Part shown: piece after piece, positions 9,497 to 17,141 of the stretch
How positions within the stretch are numbered: position 1 is the first letter of the stretch
Layout of the letters: the number at the start of each line of letters is the position of its first letter
Source: Flavobacterium granuli
GTDB lineage: Bacteria; Bacteroidota; Bacteroidia; Flavobacteriales; Flavobacteriaceae
NCBI RefSeq assembly: GCF_900129705.1
Contig: NZ_FQWO01000017.1
Location: 1-35,228 of the forward strand
Length of the DNA: 35,228 bases
Direction of reading: 5' to 3'
Notes under the pieces: generated by a model
Databases searched by the model: none
What the model saw: the letters and a program-made list of their open reading frames with translations, nothing else
Told to the model about the DNA's origin: nothing
Translations under genes and position numbers: made by a program

Positions 9497-9558
9497 AACT
9501 TTTCCTGTTGTGAGTTGTGTCCTTCGGCAAGCTCAGGATGACCCTGTTGTGAGTTTTG

Positions 9559-9590
9559 AGTCCAGACCTGACGGTCTGGACTTTTTTTTT
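9559..9590 (+). terminator. Rho-independent terminator after the DUF5675 cassette
   Basis: A perfect 9-bp stem gtccagacc/ggtctggac (9560-9568 with 9573-9581) has a tgac loop and is followed by nine T residues. It closes the plus-strand cassette 7923-9496. Confidence 0.93.
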
Positions 9591-9983
9591 GATGTGCCCA
9601 AACCAATTCTAATCTATTTTTAAAACTGTATTATCCTTATTACCAACTTGAAAGGGACGCAAAGGAGACGTTTGCGGAACTTATCTTTTTTATTTTGTTT
9701 CTTGGTATGGAAAACATTTTTTGCACAAGCGGAATTCTTTTTTTACCACAAATTACACAAATTAGCGCAAAATATTTTTTAAATATTGTGGGCAGGGATT
9801 ATCAATCTGGGCAGTCAGGCTTGTTATTGTTTTTTTAGCATTCATGACCCGAGCCTGTAAGGCGAACGGATGAAATAATCTTCGATTTCAAGCCTGAATA
9901 GTTGCTCCCGATCGCCATCGGGGCCGAAAATCTTCGGCAGTATTTATCTCACTAATCCCTTATTGTTATTGGTGTTCGATTGA
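9591..9983. other. Non-coding stretch between cassette terminator and nuclease gene
   Basis: No gene is seen. It contains the right copy of the 32-nt direct repeat (9613-9644), a segment gagcctgtaaggcgaacgg near 9851 that recurs in variant form near 17634, and a hairpin cccgat/atcggg at 9907-9922. Confidence 0.5.
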
Positions 9984-10997
9984 TTAATTATTTGATTTAT
10001 CTTCTCGAAAGTTTTCCAACTCTTTGTTTACTTCTTCCAGTAATTGCTTCTCTGTTGGCAGGTATAATTCGTATTGACTAGCCACTATATTTTTTTCGTT
10101 TTCCGGCAAGGTGAATTTCACTACTCCGCCGTTTTTGCTAGCACAAAGCAAAATGCCGATAGTTGGATTTTCATATGATAGTTTTTCTACTCTGTCATAA
10201 TAGTTCACATACATCTGTAATTGTCCGATATCCTGATGTGTGAGTTTGTGCGTTTTTATTTCGATGATTACAAAAGATTGCAGTAGACGGTTGTAAAAAA
10301 CCAAGTCTACAAAAAATTCATCGCCTTCAATATGGATTCGTTTTTGTCTTGCCACAAATGAAAAGCCATTCCCTAATTCTAATAAAAAGTCTTGCAGATG
10401 GGTTATAATGGCTTGCTCCAAATCTTTTTCATAGTAGGCCGCTTCACGCTTCAGACCTAGAAATTCTAAATACATTGGATCTTTTATAATCTCTCTGGCG
10501 TCTGAAGGTACTTTTTCGTTTTTGGCTACTGCCAATACACTTTCTTTATCAGTACTCATTAAAAGGCGCTCGTATAAACTGCTGTTTATTTGGCGTTCGA
10601 GTTGTCTTGAAGTCCAATTGTTTTTCACGCTTTCGGCAATATAAAACTCTCTTTTATCTTGATTGTCAATCGCTAAAAGGGATTTGTATTGTGTCCAACT
10701 CAATTGTGTCCGCAGTGCGGACACAATTGGAAAGCTGCGGTAAAACTGGCGATATTGATTTAATTGACGATACGAAAAACCACTGCCATATTCAGGTTGT
10801 AATTGTTCAGCAAGAAATTTAATTAGGTAGGTTCCGTAATCTGCTCTGTCTTTACCTTGCTGTTCTTCTTCAAAAATACGTTTACCAATATTCCAATACA
10901 TTAAAGTTCGTTCATTGTCAACGGCTCTAATTGCTTTGTCTTTAGCAGTAGCAATAATTGCCTTTATATCAGGGATTAAGGATTGGTTTTGAAGCAT
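9984..10997 (-). CDS. YhcG/DUF1016-type PDDEXK nuclease family protein
   Basis: The product is a 337-residue cytosolic protein with two parts. The N-terminal DUF1016 helical domain (about 1-165) contains YWNIGKRIFEEEQ, GSGFSYRQLNQYRQFY and LSWTQYKSLL. The C-terminal YhcG-type nuclease domain (about 170-320) has KDPMYLEFLGL, HLQDFLLELGNGFSFVARQ, and the PD-(D/E)xK active-site pattern with D231 in FFVDLVFYNR and E246-x-K248 in VIIEIKT. Family members are linked to mobile elements, recombination or phage defence; the exact substrate is unknown. The usual follow-up LKTGKFKPE segment is here IKTHKLTHQD, a modest variant. The gene is monocistronic and starts at ATG 10997, back to back with a transposase-like remnant. 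Confidence 0.9.
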   Translation of the reverse strand: MLQNQSLIPDIKAIIATAKDKAIRAVDNERTLMYWNIGKRIFEEEQQGKDRADYGTYLIKFLAEQLQPEYGSGFSYRQLNQYRQFYRSFPIVSALRTQLSWTQYKSLLAIDNQDKREFYIAESVKNNWTSRQLERQINSSLYERLLMSTDKESVLAVAKNEKVPSDAREIIKDPMYLEFLGLKREAAYYEKDLEQAIITHLQDFLLELGNGFSFVARQKRIHIEGDEFFVDLVFYNRLLQSFVIIEIKTHKLTHQDIGQLQMYVNYYDRVEKLSYENPTIGILLCASKNGGVVKFTLPENEKNIVASQYELYLPTEKQLLEEVNKELENFREDKSNN

Positions 10998-10998
10998 C

Positions 10999-11241
10999 TT
11001 GAAAAAGCGGCAATTAATTATTGGTATAATCTACAAACATAGTAAAAAGCAACTGAAAGTAAACGGGAGGAAGAAAAAATCATGGCAGGAATTGGCAAAA
11101 GAAAAATTGCATTTTAATCCAAAAATGTGTTCGCATTGTCAAACCGAGACCATGAAAACCATCGAGAAAATACCACCCAATAAACCGCCTCCAAACCAAC
11201 TAAAAAAGATTAACAAAAAAGATTTAAGCACTGTATTTTAA
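10999..11241 (+). pseudogene. Probable C-terminal remnant of an IS91-like transposase
   Basis: An 80-codon frame ends at TAA 11241 and has no ATG start at its 5' end. The C-terminal half reads FNPKMCSHCQTETMKTIEKI and then a Pro-rich KIPPNKPPP, which resembles the zinc-binding tail of IS91-type transposases (CPxC, then a short run and Pro-rich end). The catalytic part is absent, so I treat it as a broken relic. It lies between the YhcG gene and the cassette block. The call is tentative. Confidence 0.4.
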
Positions 11242-11355
11242 AAAATTTCGATATCGGAATGGGGATACCTATGCCCTAAGGTGACTTAAAACACATAAAA
11301 AGAATAACTTCTTCCTTTAAAAACAGAAAAAATGACCCAAAAAAACAAATAAGCC

Positions 11356-11390
11356 CATAAAAAAACTCCGAATTACAATTCAGAGTTTGA
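11356..11390 (-). terminator. Terminator for the 286-aa gene (minus strand)
   Basis: The inverted repeat aaactccgaatt (11363-11374) and aattcagagttt (11377-11388) has one mismatch. On the minus strand the hairpin is followed by a run of seven T. It lies 145 bases beyond the stop of the minus-strand gene at 11534, on the far side of palindromic element A. Confidence 0.7.
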
Positions 11391-11433
11391 TTTATAAGAA
11401 GTAAAATACGAAAGCAATCCTATAAGTTGAAAC

Positions 11434-11532
11434 GCCCATTAAGCTCCCCAAAGCTGATAACGACGGGTTTCGTTCAACAGCGACTCCTTGCTGGGTCTTG
11501 CAGACCGCATGAAGTCTTGCTTATTATGGGCA
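11434..11532 (-). repeat. Palindromic cassette-boundary element A (attC-like)
   Basis: A 99-bp imperfect dyad with outer arms gcccattaagc (11434-11444) and gcttattatgggc (11519-11531) encloses a small hairpin ggtct-gca-agacc near 11496-11508 (minus reading). It begins directly after the stop codon of the 286-aa gene, as an attC site does in an integron cassette. The inner end attatgggca (11523-11532) is the exact reverse complement of tgcccataat at 12420-12429 on the other side of the gene. Confidence 0.55.
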
Positions 11533-11533
11533 G

Positions 11534-12394
11534 TTATTTTTCTGCAAAAGTTATAAAATCTTCATTATCACACTTTTTACAGACCTGTTTTATTTTGTCT
11601 TCTTCGTATTCAATGAATTCTACTTGCAAACTTCCACATTCTGAACAAGCCAATTCTTGATCAAAGCCTAAATGTTTGAAAAATAGATTTTCAAGTAAAC
11701 TTATAGTTGTACAAGTAAATAATAAGGCAATTTTTGCATCAGGATATTTTTTGTTTTGTGAATGAACTATCGTAGAATTATAACTCCAAGCACTATCAAC
11801 CATTTTTCTTGAATAATTTCGTAACTCGGAGTTTTCACTTCCTGGAATGTAGTAATCAATGAAAGCATTTGCTACACCTTTGAAGTCTGATTTTTTCAGT
11901 CCTTTTTCACTTACGAGCTCAGGATTTCTATTGCAAAGTTCTTTGGATAAATCAATTAAACTTTCCCTACATAATAGTCCGATTGCTTGAAACTCTTCTG
12001 GTTCTAAATGTATTGACAACTTTTCGGAAGCCATATTTAATTTTCTGTTAATTGATTTCAGATGTTCTATGTCTAAAGGAATTTCCTCTATAATATGTTT
12101 AAATTCATCTTGACGTCTCTTTTCCAATCTTTGCATCAATCCCATATGAAAAGAGTATGCTTCATCAGCAGAAAAGTAATGACCATTTTGAGTGTATAAA
12201 TTCATTGGTGTATCTTCTCCTTCAACTACCCAATATGCTTCGTTTTCAGTTTTTACATTCCAAACATTTATAACTACACCTAAATCAGTAAAAGTTTCTT
12301 CGCATTTAATGTTTACGATTTCCTTTATATCATCATATGACTGGAAATATTCTTTAATATGATTTTCGACTTCTATTCGATATTCTGGTGTCAT
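11534..12394 (-). CDS. Unknown protein with C-terminal zinc ribbon, HEPN-like middle
   Basis: This 286-residue cytosolic protein starts at ATG 12394. Residues about 1-90 form an alpha/beta region with ITNVWNV-like strands and the segment YFSADEAYSFHMGLMQ. A helical domain (about 110-250) contains FQAIGLLCRESLIDLSKEL and SAWSYNSTIVHSQNKKYPDA, a pairing I associate with HEPN/Abi-like proteins in defence islands, though the exact Rx4-6H motif is not clear. The tail has two CxxC knuckles (CSECG and CKKCD) about 20 residues apart, a zinc ribbon. The gene is flanked by 10-bp inverted repeats and lies alone between palindromic elements A and B, so it looks like a single-gene cassette. A role in phage or stress response is a guess. 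Confidence 0.75.
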   Translation of the reverse strand: MTPEYRIEVENHIKEYFQSYDDIKEIVNIKCEETFTDLGVVINVWNVKTENEAYWVVEGEDTPMNLYTQNGHYFSADEAYSFHMGLMQRLEKRRQDEFKHIIEEIPLDIEHLKSINRKLNMASEKLSIHLEPEEFQAIGLLCRESLIDLSKELCNRNPELVSEKGLKKSDFKGVANAFIDYYIPGSENSELRNYSRKMVDSAWSYNSTIVHSQNKKYPDAKIALLFTCTTISLLENLFFKHLGFDQELACSECGSLQVEFIEYEEDKIKQVCKKCDNEDFITFAEK

Positions 12395-12420
12395 TTTTTA
12401 GAATTAGTTTTGTTATAATT

Positions 12421-12556
12421 GCCCATAATGTTCTGGCACTACAGCGGGTTTGGGATTAAAAATGCGTAATCTTTCGGTTATGCCAAAATTTTCAAATACA
12501 AAACCAATTTCCCATTAAGCCTAAACCCGCCATATTGCCAAACGGCGGTTATAGCC
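12421..12556 (-). repeat. Palindromic cassette-boundary element B (attC-like)
   Basis: A 136-bp imperfect dyad lies between two minus-strand genes. The main arms are ggcactacagcgggtttggg (12435-12454) and cctaaacccgccatattgcc (12520-12539). Outer ends are gcccataat (12421-12429) and gttatagcc (12548-12556). The right end pairs with ggctataac at 15673-15681 on the far side of the next two genes, and the left end pairs with 11523-11532 on the far side of the 286-aa gene. Confidence 0.6.
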
Positions 12557-12578
12557 AGTGGTTTTCTTGTCGTTTAGT

Positions 12579-14075
12579 TTATACTTCGTATTCTTTTGTC
12601 CAGTTAATATTTCGTTTTCCTTGTTCAAAGTAGTTTTTAGTTTCGACTGAAACGTATCGTGAAAGTTGAATATTAGCACAAATAAGTCTCTCGTATTTTG
12701 GCAGCATTTGAGTGTTGTTTAACCTTTTATTTCTGTAAGCAAATGTTAACAAAAATAGTTCTGAATGATATAAATGAAACTTAGTTATTTGTTCTGAATT
12801 AGAAGATGTCCATTCAGAGTCAATAAACGAAATTTTTTCTATTAAACTTTCCATTGCAGTAAGCAAATCGTTGTCTTTCGTCAAGTGCGTATGATAATTT
12901 GAAATGAAATTTGCAAAGTCAGTAAGCAAAAGACTATTTTGATAGAAATTTTCTGTTGCTAGAATGTTGTCAAAATAGTTTTTCCATTTATTGAAAATTA
13001 AAATATGGATTAAATCAAATTGTTTATCAGATGCAGATTTCACAAAATACTCTCTTAATACATCTCTTGTTTTTATATTTGATAAATATTTATCAATAAT
13101 AAAATCAAACACAACTTCTTCTATTTGCGTGTTATTGACTGACACTAAAAAAGTACCTAATGAAGCGTTAAATAATTTACTTCTTTGAAAATATTTTGCT
13201 GTCTGCTTTAAGAAGTCAAAGTCAATAATTTCTATTCTATCAAGAACGTTTTTTAATACATCGACTTCTGCTTCATTGATGTTTTCCTTGTCTTCTTTTT
13301 CTACAATCTGACGAATAATTTCAAAGTTTAGCCATTTGTTTGAAAGAGAAGATTCGTTGGCTATTTTTAATAGTTCTTCTTTTTTAAAACTTTGAAAGTA
13401 AAAGACAAAATCGGTTGGATTTTGCAAATAAGACAAAGCATTTATAAAACGAGGGAAATTTACACGATACAAAAATGAGACTAATTGTTCTAATAAAAAG
13501 TTGAAATGAAATCCTCCTCCACTGCGTTCAATACCTTCAATAAGCTTATATGTTTTAGCAATATTACTTTGAGCAAAACCCACTAATGATTCATTCATCA
13601 TCTCTTTTTCGTGAAATGGTGCATCAGGTAATGGTTTAGTTTCCATTCTAATGCTTTTTATTATTTCTATGATTTTTTCGGATAGTGACTTTGTATAAAT
13701 ATCTTCTAATTCGTCTTTAGAAAGTAGTTTTTCAATTTCTATTTGTAAATAGCAATTTACTCCCAAATAGATTAGGATAGCTCTAACGTCACCGCTCGAA
13801 ACACCTTTTCGAAGATATTCTGTAACAGTAAAAATAATTTGAGCAATTACGTCAACTTTATCACTTTCAGATTTCTGATTGAAGTACACATTCGTGGTTA
13901 CGATATTGCGAATTTCATTATCTATTATCCACATTTCTTCCTTTTTTCCACCATTAAGAAAGTCATCAAGTGTTTTGCTTTCAAGTTTTTTTAAAACACA
14001 ATCCAATTCTAAGTGAATAGAAGAAGATTTGCTTTTGATTAAGGCTTGAGTTAAAATCAAATCGGGAATTTCCAT
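12579..14075 (-). CDS. Unknown helical partner protein of the VPA1262-like gene
   Basis: I recognise no domain in this 498-residue, acidic, Lys/Glu/Leu-rich, all-helical protein. I choose ATG 14075 (MEIPDLILTQ); a TTG three codons upstream is the alternative. It has no signal peptide or membrane helix. Residues about 160-240 hold a notable segment (GGGFHFNFLLEQLVSFLYRV), and the C-terminal half reads like HEAT or TPR-type helical repeats, suggesting a scaffold or sensor. Its start overlaps the end of the upstream 519-aa gene by 19 bases, so the two are translationally coupled and probably work as one unit. The low GC of both genes is slightly more extreme than that of the SusC region, which fits acquisition by transfer. 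Confidence 0.75.
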   Translation of the reverse strand: MEIPDLILTQALIKSKSSSIHLELDCVLKKLESKTLDDFLNGGKKEEMWIIDNEIRNIVTTNVYFNQKSESDKVDVIAQIIFTVTEYLRKGVSSGDVRAILIYLGVNCYLQIEIEKLLSKDELEDIYTKSLSEKIIEIIKSIRMETKPLPDAPFHEKEMMNESLVGFAQSNIAKTYKLIEGIERSGGGFHFNFLLEQLVSFLYRVNFPRFINALSYLQNPTDFVFYFQSFKKEELLKIANESSLSNKWLNFEIIRQIVEKEDKENINEAEVDVLKNVLDRIEIIDFDFLKQTAKYFQRSKLFNASLGTFLVSVNNTQIEEVVFDFIIDKYLSNIKTRDVLREYFVKSASDKQFDLIHILIFNKWKNYFDNILATENFYQNSLLLTDFANFISNYHTHLTKDNDLLTAMESLIEKISFIDSEWTSSNSEQITKFHLYHSELFLLTFAYRNKRLNNTQMLPKYERLICANIQLSRYVSVETKNYFEQGKRNINWTKEYEV

Positions 14076-15616
14076 ACTTTGCAATTGGGGTTATTTAATT
14101 CATCCCACAATTCATTAAATGCATCAACAACAGGTTGTGGGTGGGAAACCTCTTGTAAAATATGATGATTATCTCCGTAAGAGTTAATTGATGTGCCAAG
14201 TGAATAAACTTGCGGTCTTTTCATTTCTCCACTTGGAAAAATGAGAAACCTGTCGTGAAAAGCCCAACCAAAATTTGTATGTTGAATACGAAATTCAAGA
14301 TTTAGAAAGTGGTTGTTGTGATTGGGATTGTCCAATATAGTTTTGTGTTCTGTAATAATATCTGCTACAGACATTCCTTTTTTTTGATAAACCATTTTTA
14401 CAGTATCATTGATAGAGCCAATTGCTTTTAAAGGAACGCCAGCTGTTTTAGAGTAAAATAATGTTTTAAGAATGTCGGTTGAACTCAAAAACGGATCCCA
14501 TATGTAAACACCATTTTCATCTTTTTGCTGAATAAGTTTTTGTAAATCTTCTATTCCTCCTGACGCACCTTTTTTATACTGTTTAAAGGATAGAGATTTC
14601 TCTAATTGTTTTTTTTCCGCATCATAAAGATAGTTGTTAATGTATGTAGTGTAATTATTGTCTTTTTTCTTTTTGGCTCTTCTTTCACTATTAGCAACTT
14701 GAATTTGTTGCATTGCACCATTAAGTTCAAAAAGTCTTGGTTCGTGACTTACAATATTTATGTTGAAATCAAATTCTCGAATATAAGAACCACTATGTGA
14801 TGATAAAATTAGGGTGGGTTCTTTACGCCATATTTTTATATGGTTTATTTGGTCAAGATTTCCTATGATTATTTTTTGATTATTAGACTTATTATAATCT
14901 TCAATTACTGCTCCCATATAATTTTTGTCAAAGGTTGACTCAACTTGTATTAGACAGTCAGGAATTAAAGAAACAGAATTATGCCAAGAAAAACTCATAT
15001 CAACACCATCCCAAGTCGGAAGTGCTTTAGAATTTGAATCCATTAAGGTTATTGGAAATTGAAATACGAAGTTTCCAATTCTATCACGAACAACGGAAAG
15101 ATCTATTGGAACTAAATTTTTGATTTTTGCACATATGTCGTTTAGTTTATTTAAAGCTTCTAATTTTAATAGAAAGTTAAAGTTGGATTTAATTTCATCA
15201 AAAAACTCAATAGTATAAGACCCATTATGGTAATTATTTTTTAAAATTTGGTTAATTCTGTTCCCATCAATAGAGGGCACATATTGTTTGGGTAAGTATT
15301 TAAGTTGTGGGAACTGTGAAAAATTAGCTCCGTCCGCACTCCATTTATTTTTGGATTTAAGTGTGTCAAATTTAGTTTTTGCTTCTGTTGTTGTAAGCCA
15401 ATATCGTTGAATACCTATACTAAAATCATCATTTATTGATATTCTTTTTCCTAAAAAAGTTTGGTTGAAACCATTGTATGGTTTCTCTTCAAGAACAGCA
15501 ATAGTAAAGAAGTTAAATATTGCTTTATCGCTTTTTCTGCATAAGAAAATTTCGGTTACTTCACAACTATTGTAAAAAGCAATATTCCCTGTCGTAGTTA
15601 ATGTTGTAAAGTCCAT
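14057..15616 (-). CDS. VPA1262-family-like protein with PLD-like C-terminus
   Basis: This is a 519-residue cytosolic protein starting at ATG 15616. I recognise the C-terminal part as VPA1262-like: YIWDPFLSSTDILKTLFY (about 371-388), FRIQHTNFGWAFHDRFLIFP (about 442-461) and YSLGTSINSYGDNHHIL (about 471-487). WDPF, FHDRFLI and LGTSIN resemble the strand and active-site order of phospholipase D-like proteins, but the HxK has become H454-D-R456 and no typical downstream Asp is seen, so catalysis is uncertain. The N-terminal 350 residues are unassigned; residues 311-345 are a very basic linker rich in Lys/Arg (ERRAKKKK). VPA1262-type genes tend to occur in accessory or defence islands. It is the first gene of a two-gene cassette bounded by inverted gttatagcc repeats. 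Confidence 0.7.
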   Translation of the reverse strand: MDFTTLTTTGNIAFYNSCEVTEIFLCRKSDKAIFNFFTIAVLEEKPYNGFNQTFLGKRISINDDFSIGIQRYWLTTTEAKTKFDTLKSKNKWSADGANFSQFPQLKYLPKQYVPSIDGNRINQILKNNYHNGSYTIEFFDEIKSNFNFLLKLEALNKLNDICAKIKNLVPIDLSVVRDRIGNFVFQFPITLMDSNSKALPTWDGVDMSFSWHNSVSLIPDCLIQVESTFDKNYMGAVIEDYNKSNNQKIIIGNLDQINHIKIWRKEPTLILSSHSGSYIREFDFNINIVSHEPRLFELNGAMQQIQVANSERRAKKKKDNNYTTYINNYLYDAEKKQLEKSLSFKQYKKGASGGIEDLQKLIQQKDENGVYIWDPFLSSTDILKTLFYSKTAGVPLKAIGSINDTVKMVYQKKGMSVADIITEHKTILDNPNHNNHFLNLEFRIQHTNFGWAFHDRFLIFPSGEMKRPQVYSLGTSINSYGDNHHILQEVSHPQPVVDAFNELWDELNNPNCKVWKFPI

Positions 15617-15672
15617 TCAGTGTTTCTTTGATTATCTGTTTTTTATCTGTGATGTACGTTCGCTGCACCATT

Positions 15673-15714
15673 GGCTATAACTTGTATATATGCGCTAAAA
15701 AGTAGCGCATAGCC
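15673..15714 (-). repeat. Short palindromic cassette-boundary element C
   Basis: A nested dyad has an outer stem ggctat/atagcc and a perfect inner stem atgcgcta/tagcgcat (15690-15697 with 15703-15710) around a 5-nt loop. It lies 56 bases upstream of the 519-aa gene. The segment ccattggctataac (15668-15681) is a 13/14 inverted match to 12548-12561. Confidence 0.6.
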
Positions 15715-15882
15715 ACCCAGAAAAAGGAGTATACACGCTATTTGATTGCGTTTTATATTCTTTCAAATATATAAATAATTTATTACAAATCGTCGAGTGA
15801 ACTTTTTATTTGTTAAGACTTTTCGTCCTTAGAGGAATATATATATATCAGCAGTTTAACCACTTGTAATACCTGATTATAG

Positions 15883-15910
15883 GCCATAAAAAAAGATGCC
15901 TAGGCATCTT
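15883..15910 (-). terminator. Terminator overlapping the stop of the XRE gene
   Basis: The perfect palindrome aagatgcctaggcatctt (15893-15910) includes the TAG stop codon at 15900-15902. On the minus strand it is followed by seven T residues. Confidence 0.85.
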
Positions 15911-16181
15911 CTTCACGTTTTGATTTCAAACTTATATCTATTTCTTCAACACGACTCATAAACTCCGAGAGCGAAATTTCAAAGTACTCACAAAGTAAAT
16001 ATAGTGTACTAATCGAAACATTATTCTTTGCTGTTTCGATTCTACCGATGTGAAAAGCTACCTTTTTATTTTCCTTAATATCGTTATTAACGTCCTGTTG
16101 ATTAACGTCCTTAAGTGCTCGATACTCTTTAGAGACCAGCGCAATTGCTTTTAATAACCTTTCGTTTTTATATTGCTTCAT
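15900..16181 (-). CDS. XRE-family transcriptional regulator (left copy of module)
   Basis: A 93-residue protein starts at ATG 16181 (MKQYKNERLL); a TTG three codons upstream is less likely. The helix-turn-helix spans about residues 18-75, with VSKEYRALKDVNQQDVNNDI followed by HIGRIETAKNNVSISTLYLL and the typical tail CEYFEISLSEFMSRVEEI. Spacing and sequence fit the HTH_3/XRE fold that binds palindromic operators as a dimer. The palindrome aatgac-6-gtcatt (16217-16234) lies 36 bases upstream of its start and is the likely autoregulatory operator. A divergently oriented structured intergenic region begins about 126 bases from its start codon. The terminator overlaps the stop codon. Confidence 0.85.
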   Translation of the reverse strand: MKQYKNERLLKAIALVSKEYRALKDVNQQDVNNDIKENKKVAFHIGRIETAKNNVSISTLYLLCEYFEISLSEFMSRVEEIDISLKSKREEDA

Positions 16182-16216
16182 ATAAATCAAAGAGAATCAG
16201 AAAAAAAAAACCTAAC

Positions 16217-16242
16217 AATGACTAATATGTCATTATGTTTTG
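16217..16242 (+). promoter_or_regulatory. Operator palindrome and -7-like element between XRE gene and structured RNA A
   Basis: The inverted repeat aatgac/gtcatt (16217-16222 and 16229-16234) abuts tatgttttg (16234-16242), which matches the Bacteroidota -7 box TAnnTTTG at 7 of 8 positions. No TTTG is present at the usual -33 position, so an activator may be needed or the promoter may be weak. The same operator-next-to-tatgttt layout occurs at 24411-24446. Confidence 0.5.
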
Positions 16243-16306
16243 TATCTTTATACCCTAATTACTTTAAATAGTATTAATTTTGCGTTTCTTCATATAAAAT
16301 ATTTGA

Positions 16307-16445
16307 AGCATTCGCTTTGAATCTCGTTTTCAAAAACTGGTAATTTTTAAAAATGCACGAGATGATAAGTATGATGCTCACGTCCCATGGCGTGGGCTCA
16401 CTTATTCGTGCAACGGTATACCAGTACCTTGAAAGCGTTTAAGCT
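16307..16445 (+). ncRNA. Candidate structured RNA A (long nested hairpin)
   Basis: One long imperfect hairpin is built from nested stems: cgcttt/aaagcg (16313-16318 with 16432-16437), actggta/taccagt (16336-16342 with 16419-16425), gcacga/tcgtgc (16355-16360 with 16406-16411), ataagt/acttat (16365-16370 with 16400-16405) and gctcacg/cgtgggc (16376-16382 with 16391-16397, one wobble). The loop is tcccatgg. A T-run follows at 16459-16465, and a perfect 8-bp hairpin gacagcca/tggctgtc with a T-rich tail near 16587-16612 could end a longer transcript. No open frame explains it. It lies divergent to the XRE gene. The strand is inferred from the promoter-like site. Confidence 0.55.
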
Positions 16446-16611
16446 GAGTTCCATGCCATTTTTTTATACTATTGGCTCAATACTCCGCTTGAATTCTTAG
16501 CAACACTTCATCATTTTCATAGTCTCGCAAAGTTTTGATTTTAATATTGCTATGACTTGACGAGGTCGCTTCGTCGAAAAATACCTGACAGCCATTGGCT
16601 GTCCTCCTTTT

Positions 16612-17064
16612 AATTTCAAATCTATGACTAAAATGCAATTACACACCTAAAAACAGCCAACGCCTTGCGTTAACTGTGGTTTATATCACTAAACCACAAC
16701 AATCCCAGTCAGGAAAATCGCCTTTTCTAAACTGGTCAGCAATACCTATGCCAACTTTAAATGATTAACTACTCACTATTAACCATTAACTATAAAAGCC
16801 CATGAATAAAATAACAAAGCCCCCCTAAAAAAACCAACGCCACGCTTTAACCGTGGTTACTGTCACTAAACCACAAAATCCCAGTTAGGAAAATGCACTT
16901 TTCTGAACCGGTCAGGAATTCCTATGCCAACTTCTCGATACAATTTTATAAAAATGCTGTCGCTATTTTATAAAATCACTCGAAGTGACGGAGATCAACC
17001 GACAACCGACAACCGATAACTGATAACTGATAACTGATAACCGATAACAGCTAACTAAAAGACA
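16612..17064. repeat. Tandem pair of about 100-bp intergenic repeats
   Basis: Segments 16657-16757 and 16833-16932 are diverged copies of one sequence: ccaacgcc, then gtggtt...aaccac, then the conserved core cccagtcaggaaaa ending in cctatgccaa. A shorter third copy lies at 25125-25178. Between and after them are heptamer-type repeats (aactgat/aaccgat, 16998-17050). I see no gene here. Confidence 0.7.
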
Positions 17065-17141
17065 CCTGCACCGCACGATCCTTTGAGCAATTGATCTCAT
17101 TAATTTAATTTGAATTTATTAATGGTGCAGGATGTTTTTTT
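17065..17141 (+). terminator. Long-stem terminator-like element, left copy
   Basis: Arms cctgcacc (17065-17072) and ggtgcagg (17124-17131) enclose a second stem cattaat/attaatg, and T7 follows at 17135-17141. The 59 bases between the arms, including ctttgagcaa and gatctcattaattt, are almost unchanged in the copy at 25257-25332, more so than flanking DNA. It looks like a terminator but may be a structured regulatory element, because the conserved inner sequence is longer than a terminator needs. Confidence 0.6.

Noticed and set aside
11434..15714. Canonical integron attC sites
   Set aside because: The terminal cores (gttatagcc, attatgggc) deviate from GTTRRRY and no integrase is seen, so I call them attC-like only.
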